From DAOUAJ01 sp034433615 (GTDB lineage: Bacteria > Chloroflexota > Anaerolineae > DUEN01), in the NCBI GenBank assembly GCA_034433615.1, contig DAOUAJ010000274.1, forward strand, positions 1-6,872: a DNA stretch of 6,872 nucleotides, in the 5' to 3' direction. Under the pieces are notes generated by a model that searched no databases, was not told where the DNA came from, and saw only the letters and a program-made list of their open reading frames with translations. This document shows, one piece after another, positions 1 to 4,719 of the stretch. The position numbers were made by a program, and so were the translations under genes. The stretch's first letter is position 1. The number at the start of each line of letters is the position of its first letter.

Positions 1-88
1 CGTTGATGGCAGAGCCCATGAAGGGCGTCAGGAACGAACTCGTCGTGGCGATGAGCAACACAACCTGTTTGCTGACAGTATGGTTCAT
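1..88 (-). CDS. MFS transporter, DHA2-like (N-terminal 29 codons only)
   Basis: Partial leftward gene that runs off the left edge. The 29 visible residues start MNHTVSKQVVLL and continue into a hydrophobic stretch with SSFLTPFMGSAIN at residues 17-29. In the EmrB/QacA (DHA2, 14-TM) group of major facilitator drug exporters, the first transmembrane helix typically has a threonine/serine-rich segment followed by a PFMGS-(A/S)-IN-type motif, and this matches that pattern. The inferred role is a proton-driven inner-membrane efflux pump. The start is fixed by a GAGGTG ribosome site six bases upstream. The gene is divergent from the ABC ATPase gene and shares its intergenic region. The substrate cannot be guessed from 29 residues. 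Membrane-transporter identity is fairly secure, the DHA2 subfamily less so. Confidence 0.68.
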   Translation of the reverse strand, partial: MNHTVSKQVVLLIATTSSFLTPFMGSAIN

Positions 89-94
89 GTGATT

Positions 95-101
95 CACCTC
101 A
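95..101 (-). promoter_or_regulatory. Ribosome binding site of the leftward MFS gene
   Basis: Read leftward, TGAGGTG lies six bases before the ATG at 88-86. This supports a real translation start, where the frame would otherwise be only a short open stretch at the window edge. Confidence 0.75.
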
Positions 102-209
102 GATCAGTGCATCCGCCCGCCTTGAGCTGATGGACAGGCAAGGGGGTCGCCCCCATGTCTCTTTACTGCAACTCAAAGCCCACAGTTACGCGAGTGGCGA
201 AGATAGCCT

Positions 210-238
210 ATTATACCACAGCAAGCGTTCCCGAAAGG
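210..238 (-). promoter_or_regulatory. Probable promoter of the MFS gene (extended -10)
   Basis: Leftward, a perfect TATAAT occupies 215-210 and is preceded by TGG (218-216), giving the extended -10 form TGnTATAAT. The position 17 bp further upstream (238-233) reads CCTTTC, a poor -35 element, which is tolerable for an extended -10 promoter. The predicted RNA would start near 203 and have a leader of about 115 bases before the ATG at 88. Assignment is from the sequence pattern alone. Confidence 0.55.
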
Positions 239-239
239 G

Positions 240-280
240 TGGGGGCACAATGTCCTATTTCACCTACCTGTATGCCCCCA
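240..280. repeat. 8-bp perfect inverted repeat beside the MFS promoter
   Basis: TGGGGGCA at 240-247 is exactly mirrored by TGCCCCCA at 273-280, with a 25-bp spacer. The left arm abuts the upstream edge of the leftward promoter, so it could be a regulator site. As RNA it would be a weak long-loop hairpin. No protein family is recognisable from the site. Confidence 0.4.
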
Positions 281-346
281 GCCTGATACGGTCACGGAGG
301 ATGGATTTCCCCTTGTCCCAAACCCTTAACGCCCAGCATCGCTCCC

Positions 347-376
347 TTGCGCCCTGGTGTATTGCTGTGGTATCAT
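347..376 (+). promoter_or_regulatory. Possible promoter of the ABC ATPase gene
   Basis: TTGCGC at 347-352 and TATCAT at 371-376 are separated by 18 bp, and the -10 is preceded by TGG, the extended -10 pattern. The transcript would start near 383, with a leader of about 157 bases that contains the palindrome at 412-434 and the inverted repeat at 434-473. Matches to consensus are moderate. No better pair was seen between 240 and 540. Confidence 0.4.
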
Positions 377-409
377 TTCCTCAAAGTCAACCTTGCTTCC
401 CTTGTAAAT

Positions 410-436
410 GTAGGACAAATTTGAAATTTGTCCTGC
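410..436. repeat. 23-bp perfect palindrome (412-434), one base off perfect over 27 bp
   Basis: AGGACAAATTT at 412-422 and AAATTTGTCCT at 424-434 are exact reverse complements around a single central G at 423. Outside this, 411/435 is a T/G wobble and 410/436 pairs G-C. The flanks therefore read GTAGGAC to GTCCTGC. It lies roughly 30 bases after the inferred transcription start of the ABC gene. It could be a repressor operator or a copy of a dispersed palindromic (REP- or MITE-like) repeat. The GTAGG...CCT(A/G)C edges favour the latter slightly, but only a genome-wide copy count could decide. The bases AAATTT make it locally A+T-rich inside G+C-rich surroundings. Confidence 0.6.
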
Positions 437-473
437 GTTCACCAGCATTTTCATCCGAACGTTGGTGAACGCA
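434..473. repeat. 11-bp perfect inverted repeat adjoining the palindrome
   Basis: TGCGTTCACCA at 434-444 is the exact reverse complement of TGGTGAACGCA at 463-473, with an 18-bp spacer. The next two positions inward pair as G/T (445/462) and C-G (446/461), so an RNA stem of 13 pairs is possible. It begins on the last base of the palindrome at 412-434, so the two dyads are directly abutted. It lies in the leader of the ABC ATPase gene, 66 bases before its ATG. It could be a second regulator site or part of the same repeat unit. Confidence 0.55.
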
Positions 474-488
474 AGTTCATGGAGAATT

Positions 489-512
489 CCTCTTCAGAGG
501 TCGGGGCCTCTG
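489..512 (+). other. Small leader stem-loop with two alternative pairings
   Basis: CAGAGG at 495-500 can pair with CCTCTG at 507-512 around a six-base loop. The same GAGG (497-500) can instead pair with CCTC at 489-492 around a four-base TTCA loop. The two folds exclude each other. The element lies 27 bases before the ABC gene ATG. The stems are short, so this may be chance. Confidence 0.25.
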
Positions 513-539
513 CTTATCAACAAGGATATCAAGAGGATC

Positions 540-1571
540 ATGAATAACGATGTGCTTGTGGAGATTCGAGACCTGCATGTTGACTTTCATACCTTCGATG
601 GCGTGGTGAGGGCGCTGGCCGGCGTGAATCTGGAGCTGCACCGCGGCGATGTCCTGGGGCTGGTGGGCGAGACGGGGTGCGGCAAGACGATGACGGCGCT
701 GAGCATCCCCCACCTGATTCCCTGCCCGCCGGGCGAGATCGCCCAGGGCGAGGTGCTGTTCGGCGGGAAGAATGTGCTGGATATGGCCGACGGGGAGTTG
801 CGCAGGCTGCGGGCCACCCGCATGGCCATGATCTTCCAGGACCCGACCACTAACCTGAACCCGGTCTTCACCATCGAAGAGCAGATGGTAGATGCGATCC
901 TCAGCAAGGACGAGGCCCCTGCTACGATGGCGATGGCTCCGTTTGCCAAATGGCTCCCGTCAAACCGCCAGCGCCGACGGGAAGCACGCCGCATAGCCAT
1001 TGATGCGCTGCGCATGGTGGGCATCCCCGATCCTGAGCAGCGCATCTCCAGCTATCCCCATGAGTTCAGCGGTGGGATGAAGCAGAGGGTGCTGATTGCC
1101 ATGGCGATCGTGGGCCGGCCCGAGCTGCTCATCGCCGATGAGCCGACCACCGCGCTGGACGTATCCATTCAAGCCCAGATTCTGCGACTGATCCAGGACC
1201 TGGTGCACGAGCTGGACCTGACCGTGCTGTTGATCACCCACAACCTGGGCGTCGTGGCCAGGGTCTGCAACAAGGCGGCGGTGATGTACGCCGGCCGGGT
1301 GGTGGAGCAAGGGCCGATCCGCAGTATCTTTAAAGAGCCGCGCCACCCGTACACCCTGGGCCTGTTGCAGGCCGTGCCGACGCGCAGTAAGGAGAAAGGT
1401 GAGTTGCAGGGGATCGCCGGCTCCATCCCCAGCCTAGTGAACCCGCCGGCCGGATGTCGCTTCCATCCCCGCTGCCCTCATGCCGTGCCCAGGTGCGCCC
1501 TGGAGCCACCTCCCGCCATGCGGCCCGCCGGGCGCGATCACAGCGTGGCGTGCCATCTGTACGAGGCATGA
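540..1571 (+). CDS. Oligopeptide/dipeptide ABC transporter ATP-binding protein (DppD/OppD-type)
   Basis: 343-residue cytoplasmic ATPase expected to energise a peptide (or nickel/oligosaccharide-type) importer. Visible motifs in order are Walker A GETGCGKT (43-50), Q-loop Q100 in IFQDP, signature SGGMKQ (177-182), Walker B LLIADE with catalytic E201, D-loop ALD (205-207) and switch H234. The C-terminal oligo_HPY domain begins at RHPYT (268-272). It carries cysteines 306, 312, 319 and 338 in a CRFHPRC...C...C arrangement, which in related Dpp ATPases has been linked to a [4Fe-4S] cluster. Residues about 122-147 form a longer, basic linker than in E. coli DppD. The ATG at 540 is chosen because an AAGAGG site (531-536) precedes it and homologues start here. 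A TTG at 462 would place coding sequence inside the inverted repeat. No permease, binding protein or second ATPase is adjacent, so its partners must be elsewhere or beyond the window. The substrate is not determinable. Confidence 0.93.
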   Translation: MNNDVLVEIRDLHVDFHTFDGVVRALAGVNLELHRGDVLGLVGETGCGKTMTALSIPHLIPCPPGEIAQGEVLFGGKNVLDMADGELRRLRATRMAMIFQDPTTNLNPVFTIEEQMVDAILSKDEAPATMAMAPFAKWLPSNRQRRREARRIAIDALRMVGIPDPEQRISSYPHEFSGGMKQRVLIAMAIVGRPELLIADEPTTALDVSIQAQILRLIQDLVHELDLTVLLITHNLGVVARVCNKAAVMYAGRVVEQGPIRSIFKEPRHPYTLGLLQAVPTRSKEKGELQGIAGSIPSLVNPPAGCRFHPRCPHAVPRCALEPPPAMRPAGRDHSVACHLYEA

Positions 1572-1573
1572 GA

Positions 1574-1618
1574 GGATGCGTATCGCCACATCGGTCACTA
1601 TGACCGGCGCGCGCATTC
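1574..1618 (+). repeat. Hairpin downstream of the ABC gene, with CGGTCA dyad at its tip
   Basis: An outer stem pairs GGATGCG (1574-1580) with CGCATTC (1612-1618), including one G/T. An inner perfect dyad CGGTCA-CTA-TGACCG occupies 1592-1606. It starts three bases after the ABC stop codon and could protect the 3' end of that mRNA or act as a rho-type or weak terminator, but no T-run follows. The inner dyad recurs with a two-base centre at 1757-1770. Confidence 0.4.
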
Positions 1619-1620
1619 AG

Positions 1621-1681
1621 CGTTGGGTTACTTGCCACCAGCCGAGCTCAAGGCACTTTACACGGCCCAACGGATCGGCTG
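1621..1681. repeat. Interleaved inverted repeats upstream of the ald promoter
   Basis: CGTTGGG (1621-1627) is the exact reverse complement of CCCAACG (1666-1672). CAGCCGA (1639-1645) is the exact reverse complement of TCGGCTG (1675-1681). A smaller TGCC/GGCA pair (1633-1636, 1652-1655) nests inside the first. The two 7-bp repeats interleave, so both cannot form as simple hairpins at once. They lie 16-76 bp upstream of the -35 element. Role unknown. Confidence 0.35.
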
Positions 1682-1705
1682 ATTGGCCTATCTGACTTGG
1701 CTGAT
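1677..1705 (+). repeat. Direct repeat GGCTGAT, 22 bp apart, over the -35 region
   Basis: GGCTGAT occurs at 1677-1683 and again at 1699-1705. The spacing is 22 bp, about two helical turns, and the second copy overlaps the -35 element. Such phased repeats can be activator or repressor half-sites, though a seven-base repeat may also be chance. Confidence 0.25.
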
Positions 1706-1725
1706 CCCTCTCGCTGATGTATAAT
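1697..1725 (+). promoter_or_regulatory. Promoter of the ald operon
   Basis: TTGGCT (1697-1702, four of six consensus positions) and a perfect TATAAT (1720-1725) are separated by exactly 17 bp, the sigma-70 optimum. Transcription would begin near 1732, leaving a leader of about 150 bases before the alanine dehydrogenase ATG. This is the best promoter match on the + strand of the window and is positioned to drive ald, the aminotransferase, bfr and gatB. Confidence 0.7.
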
Positions 1726-1762
1726 GAGTTTGACCCCCAGGGAAGGCGAGAGGGATCGGTCA
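1698..1762. repeat. Long inverted repeat bracketing the -10 box
   Basis: GATCCCTCTCGC (1703-1714) is the exact reverse complement of GCGAGAGGGATC (1746-1757). Allowing two G/T pairs, the match extends to 17 positions, 1698-1714 against 1746-1762. The 31-bp interior contains TATAAT and the inferred transcription start. As DNA this places identical protein sites on either side of the -10. As RNA it could form only in transcripts reading through from the ABC gene, because the left arm lies upstream of the ald start point. Confidence 0.55.
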
Positions 1763-1787
1763 GGTGACCGGTCCGTCTCGTCTTTCC
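1741..1787 (+). promoter_or_regulatory. Large hairpin at the 5' end of the ald operon leader
   Basis: Bases 1741-1762 pair with 1765-1787 to give 21 pairs, with two G/T pairs (1756/1771 and 1746/1781), one G/G mismatch (1752/1775) and one bulged T (1785). The tip is formed by GG at 1763-1764, so in practice the loop is AGGT. The stem would begin about nine bases after the inferred RNA start. No T-run follows, so it is not an intrinsic terminator. It may stabilise the mRNA, bind a regulator, or be a DNA operator. Its core CGGTCA-GG-TGACCG (1757-1770) repeats the dyad at 1592-1606. Pairing was counted by hand. Confidence 0.6.
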
Positions 1788-1796
1788 GTTCTGGGC

Positions 1797-1854
1797 CCAA
1801 TATTGGTAAGAAAGGCCCCAAAAGTATCCATCAAAGGGGTGCAGTTCAACTGCA
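1797..1854 (+). promoter_or_regulatory. Further dyads in the ald leader
   Basis: After the large hairpin come three short dyads. They are the palindrome CCAATATTGG (1797-1806), a CCCC/GGGG pair (1816-1819, 1836-1839) and the 15-base palindrome TGCAGTTCAACTGCA (1840-1854, central C at 1847). The last ends 16 bases before the ribosome site. I recognise no known riboswitch: there is no T-box TGG-ACCGCG bulge and no standard cofactor aptamer core. Confidence 0.35.
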
Positions 1855-1870
1855 ATGACGCAGTAAAGGC

Positions 1871-1877
1871 AGGAGGA
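1871..1877 (+). promoter_or_regulatory. Ribosome binding site fixing the ald start
   Basis: AGGAGGA lies six bases before the ATG at 1884. It decides that start over the upstream in-frame GTG at 1764. Confidence 0.85.
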
Positions 1878-1883
1878 TCAAAG

Positions 1884-2996
1884 ATGATCATCGGAACGGT
1901 GCGCGAGATCAAGGACAGTGAGTATCGGGTAGGGTTGACGCCCGGTGGTGTCGCCTCACTGGTGCAGGACGGCCATCGGGTTCTGGTGGAGGGGGGAGCC
2001 GGTGAGGGCTCCGGGATTGCCGATGAAGAGTACGAGGCAGCGGGTGCCAGGATCGTACCCTCGGCAGTCGAGGTATGGGGGCAGGCGGAGCTAATCGTCA
2101 AAGTGAAAGAACCGGTCCCAGAGGAGTACCCTTACCTGCGCCCTGGCTTCATGCTCTTTACCTATCTGCATCTGGCAGCCAGTGAGCCGTTGACCCGGCG
2201 CCTGATGGAGAGCGGCGTCACGGGCATCGCCTACGAGACCGTGGAGCTGGCTGATGGTTCGCTCCCGCTGCTGGAGCCCATGAGCGAGATCGCCGGCCGC
2301 ATGGCCGTGCAGGTCGCGGCGCATTACCTGGAGAAGATGAACGGCGGCCGGGGCAAGTTGCTGGGAGGGGTGCCGGGCGTGCGGCCGTCGGATGTCGTGA
2401 TTATCGGTGGGGGGACGGTCGGAACCAACGCGGCCCAGGTGGCACTGGGCATGGGCGCCCATGTCACAGTACTCGACATCAACCTGGATCGCCTGCGCTA
2501 TCTGAGCCACATTTTGCATGGCAGCCTGACGACCCTGAACTCCGACCCGCACACCATCGCCAGTTCAGTGGCCTATGCCGACGTGGTGATCGGGGCGGTG
2601 TTAATCAAAGGGGGCAAAGCGCCCAGGCTGGTCACCCATGAGATGGTGCGCACTATGAAACCCGGCAGTGTCATCATTGACGTGGCGGTGGATCAGGGAG
2701 GTTGTGTGGAGACCAGCCACCCCACTACCCACAGTAACCCGATCTATTTCGTGGACGGGGTGCTCCATTACGCGGTGACCAACATGCCGGGGGCGGTGCC
2801 CCGCACGTCCACCTTTGCTCTGGCGAATGCGACCATCTCATATGTACGCCGGCTGGCCGCGCTCGGGTTTACGGAGGCCGTGCGGTGCAATCCGGCGCTG
2901 GCCCGTGGCGTGAACGTCTACCGGGGCCAGGTAACCTATCAGGCGGTAGCCCAGGCTTTTGGCCTAGCGTACCAGCCGCTAAACGAGATCTTATAA
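1884..2996 (+). CDS. ald: Alanine dehydrogenase
   Basis: 370 residues, the usual family length (M. tuberculosis Ald is 371). It catalyses NAD-dependent oxidative deamination of L-alanine to pyruvate and ammonia, or the reverse amination, in the cytoplasm. The residues known from the M. tuberculosis enzyme fall at the same numbers here: substrate-binding R15 and K75 (KVKEP), catalytic H96 (YLHLAAS), NAD-ribose D198 after the dinucleotide-fold glycines GGGTVG (175-180), and catalytic D270 (VAVDQGG). NMPGAVPRTST (300-310) and NPALARG near the C-terminus are also family hallmarks. These residues distinguish it from NAD(P) transhydrogenase alpha subunits, which share the fold. It is the first gene of the operon, behind its own promoter and a structured leader, and ends 16 bases before the aminotransferase start. 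Confidence 0.97.
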   Translation: MIIGTVREIKDSEYRVGLTPGGVASLVQDGHRVLVEGGAGEGSGIADEEYEAAGARIVPSAVEVWGQAELIVKVKEPVPEEYPYLRPGFMLFTYLHLAASEPLTRRLMESGVTGIAYETVELADGSLPLLEPMSEIAGRMAVQVAAHYLEKMNGGRGKLLGGVPGVRPSDVVIIGGGTVGTNAAQVALGMGAHVTVLDINLDRLRYLSHILHGSLTTLNSDPHTIASSVAYADVVIGAVLIKGGKAPRLVTHEMVRTMKPGSVIIDVAVDQGGCVETSHPTTHSNPIYFVDGVLHYAVTNMPGAVPRTSTFALANATISYVRRLAALGFTEAVRCNPALARGVNVYRGQVTYQAVAQAFGLAYQPLNEIL

Positions 2997-3001
2997 TCAT
3001 T

Positions 3002-3006
3002 GGAGG
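3002..3006 (+). promoter_or_regulatory. Ribosome binding site supporting a TTG start
   Basis: GGAGG lies six bases before TTG at 3013, just after the ald stop at 2994-2996. No ATG or GTG sits at a suitable distance, so this site supports the rare TTG initiation codon for the aminotransferase. Confidence 0.8.
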
Positions 3007-3012
3007 CGACGA

Positions 3013-4173
3013 TTGCGTAACTTCGTATCTGAGCGCGTGCACCGGGTGCCTCCATCAGGCATCCGGCGGTTCTTTGACATCGTGGCGACCATGCCCGAGG
3101 TGATCTCGCTAGGCATTGGTGAACCCGATTTTGTGACGCCACCTCATATCCTGGAGGCGGGGCTCCGTTCTCTCCAACGCGGGGAAACGCACTACACCTC
3201 CAACTCTGGCACCATTGAACTGCGGGAAGCGATCGCCTACCACCTGCAACAACGCTATGGCATCTCCTATGACCCGCAGACGGAGATCCTGATCACAGTC
3301 GGGGTGTCGGAGGGGCTCTACCTGGCGATCAACGCCTTTGTGAACCCCGGCGACGAGGTGATCGTCCCCCAGCCTTGCTTTGTGGCTTACACAGCCGAGA
3401 CGATCCTGGCCGGCGGGGAGCCGGTTATCATCGCTACGCGAGTGGAGGATCGCTTCCAGGTGATGCCAGCAGATATAGAGGCAGCCATCACTCCTCGCAC
3501 CAAGGCCATCCTGTTGGGCTATCCCAACAACCCTACAGGCGCGGTGATGAGTCGGGAGAACTTGCTGGCCGTGGCCGAGGTGGCCAGACGCCATGACCTG
3601 CTCGTCATCTCGGATGAACTGTATGACCGTCTGGTCTATGGCGTGGAGCACGTATGTGTTCCTGCCCTGCCGGGGATGTGGGAACGTACCGTGTTGCTGG
3701 GCGGCTTCTCCAAAAACTACGCCATGACCGGCTGGCGCATCGGGTACGCGGCCGCGCCGGCCGAGCTGCTGGCGCCGTTGCGTAAGATCCACCAGTACAC
3801 TATCATGTCCGCGCCCACCACCGCTCAGGCCGCCGCGCTGGCTGCACTCAGAGATGGCGATTTGTGCGTCCAGGAGATGGTGGCAGAGTACGATCGTCGC
3901 CGCCGGTTGATCGTGGACGGGTTGAACAGCATCGGGATGCCATGCTTCGAGCCCCAAGGGGCTTTCTACGCGTTCCCGTCGGTGGCGCAGTCCGGCATGA
4001 CGGACGAGGAGTTCGCCGCGCGCCTGTTGGAGGAAGAGCAGGTAGCCGTTGTGCCCGGCAGTGCGTTCGGGGCAGGCGGAGCGGGCTACGTGCGCTGCTC
4101 CTACGCCACAGCTTACGAGAAGATCGAGCAGGCGCTGGAGCGGATGGCACGTTTTGTGCGACGGCACGGGTGA
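3013..4173 (+). CDS. PLP-dependent aminotransferase, class I/II (aspartate aminotransferase-like)
   Basis: 386 residues, typical of fold-type I aminotransferases. These transfer an amino group from an amino acid to a 2-oxo acid through pyridoxal phosphate in the cytoplasm. Seen in order: SLGIGEPDF (32-40, substrate-pocket loop), YPNNPTGAV (170-178, N173 contacting the cofactor ring), ISDELYDRLVY (199-209, D201 and Y204), the Schiff-base lysine K234 in GFSKNYAMTGWR with phosphate-binding R242, and R361 in YVRCSYA for the substrate carboxylate. It resembles the I-gamma group containing B. subtilis PatA and thermophile aspartate or aromatic aminotransferases, and the amino donor cannot be fixed by eye. 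It starts with TTG. Placement directly after ald suggests use of alanine or glutamate, which is inference. A 352-codon open frame on the opposite strand is a composition shadow. Confidence 0.94.
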   Translation: MRNFVSERVHRVPPSGIRRFFDIVATMPEVISLGIGEPDFVTPPHILEAGLRSLQRGETHYTSNSGTIELREAIAYHLQQRYGISYDPQTEILITVGVSEGLYLAINAFVNPGDEVIVPQPCFVAYTAETILAGGEPVIIATRVEDRFQVMPADIEAAITPRTKAILLGYPNNPTGAVMSRENLLAVAEVARRHDLLVISDELYDRLVYGVEHVCVPALPGMWERTVLLGGFSKNYAMTGWRIGYAAAPAELLAPLRKIHQYTIMSAPTTAQAAALAALRDGDLCVQEMVAEYDRRRRLIVDGLNSIGMPCFEPQGAFYAFPSVAQSGMTDEEFAARLLEEEQVAVVPGSAFGAGGAGYVRCSYATAYEKIEQALERMARFVRRHG

Positions 4174-4228
4174 ACATTTGTGAGGAACATGCAGGAGATG
4201 GAGCGCGAAAACCCTTCGAGTCCGAACA

Positions 4229-4235
4229 GGAGGAG
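4229..4235 (+). promoter_or_regulatory. Ribosome binding site of bfr
   Basis: GGAGGAG ends three bases before the ATG at 4239, with the AGGAGG core about five bases from it. It picks the bacterioferritin start from a longer in-frame reading that would overlap the aminotransferase gene by some 300 bases. Confidence 0.85.
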
Positions 4236-4238
4236 ACC

Positions 4239-4706
4239 ATGAAAGGCAACGAGAAGATCATCGAGCGTCTGAACGTCCTGCTGGCCGATGAGTTGACGGC
4301 CATTAACCAGTACATGGTGCACTCGGAGATGTGTGCCAACTGGGGCTACGAACGACTACACGAGGCCAATGAGAAGCGTGCCATTGATGAAATGAAGCAC
4401 GCCGAGAAGTTGATCGGTCGCATCATCTTCTTGGAAGGCCAGCCGGTAGTCAGTCGGTTGAATGCCCTCCACATCGGCGCCGAAGTAGCAGCGCAGCTCA
4501 GCAACGATCGTGCAGCCGAGGAGGGGGCCATTAAGATGTATAACGATTCTGTTCGACTGGCTGCGGAGGCCGGCGACAACGGCACACGCGAGCTACTGGA
4601 GGGCATCCTGGCGGATGAAGAAAACCACATTGACTGGTTGGAAGCCCAGCTTGATCAGATCGAGCAGATGGGATTGCAAAACTACCTGCTGGGACAGTTG
4701 AGTTAG
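4239..4706 (+). CDS. bfr: Bacterioferritin (haem-type)
   Basis: 155 residues against 158 for E. coli Bfr, with near-identical register: MKG at the start, LEGQP at 65-69, EENHIDWLE at 127-135 and MGLQNYL near the end. It is an iron-storage protein forming a 24-subunit shell that oxidises Fe(II) at a di-iron ferroxidase centre. All six di-iron ligands are present at the E. coli numbers: E18, E51, H54, E94, E127 and H130. M52, the axial ligand that holds haem between two subunits, is also present. This marks it as a true haem bacterioferritin and not a Dps or plain ferritin. It lies 65 bases after the aminotransferase and 13 before gatB. No Fur-like box or Bfd ferredoxin gene is visible nearby. 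It sits oddly in an amino-acid operon and may have an internal promoter that I could not find. Confidence 0.96.
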   Translation: MKGNEKIIERLNVLLADELTAINQYMVHSEMCANWGYERLHEANEKRAIDEMKHAEKLIGRIIFLEGQPVVSRLNALHIGAEVAAQLSNDRAAEEGAIKMYNDSVRLAAEAGDNGTRELLEGILADEENHIDWLEAQLDQIEQMGLQNYLLGQLS

Positions 4707-4719
4707 TACCGCTAAGGCC

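Larger units (their letters stand above)
89..539. other. Divergent intergenic region, 451 bp, no gene
   Basis: This stretch separates the leftward MFS gene from the rightward ABC ATPase gene. A 112-codon open frame can be read rightward across 130-468, but it has no ribosome site, low-complexity composition and no recognisable motif, so I do not call it. The region contains one likely promoter for each direction. It also carries an 8-bp inverted repeat (240-280), a 23-bp palindrome (412-434), an 11-bp inverted repeat (434-473) and a small stem-loop near 495-512. A G5/C5 dyad at 142-154 would form a short all-GC hairpin in the MFS leader RNA. Confidence 0.7.
1572..1883. other. Intergenic region, 312 bp, dyad-rich, with the ald promoter and leader
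   Basis: No gene is supported here. A frame can be read from a GTG at 1764 into alanine dehydrogenase, but it lacks a ribosome site and runs through leader structure. The first half (1572-1696) holds several nested inverted repeats and no clear U-tract terminator for the ABC gene. The second half holds a promoter at 1697-1725 and a structured leader of about 150 bases ending at the alanine dehydrogenase ribosome site. Confidence 0.75.

Noticed and set aside
130..468. Open frame of 112 codons on the + strand between the MFS and ABC genes
   Set aside because: No ribosome site, no recognisable motif, and it crosses the leftward promoter, the inverted repeats and the palindrome. It looks like intergenic DNA that lacks stops by chance.
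1574..1618. Hairpin after the ABC gene as an intrinsic terminator
   Set aside because: The stem is interrupted and no T-run follows, so the canonical form is missing. It is kept only as a repeat or stem-loop.
1732..1883. ald leader as a known riboswitch or T-box
   Set aside because: No T-box sequence, no terminator/antiterminator pair ending in a T-run, and no aptamer core that I recognise. The glycine and lysine classes were considered and do not fit.
1764..1883. Upstream in-frame extension of alanine dehydrogenase by 40 residues
   Set aside because: The family starts at MxxGxxxExK, which matches ATG 1884 with its AGGAGGA site. The extension has no ribosome site and lies inside hairpin sequence.
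3109..4167. 352-codon open frame on the - strand opposite the aminotransferase
   Set aside because: It is a codon-position shadow of a G+C-rich gene: rich in His, Arg and Gln, with no family motif, and lying wholly within a gene whose active-site residues are all present.
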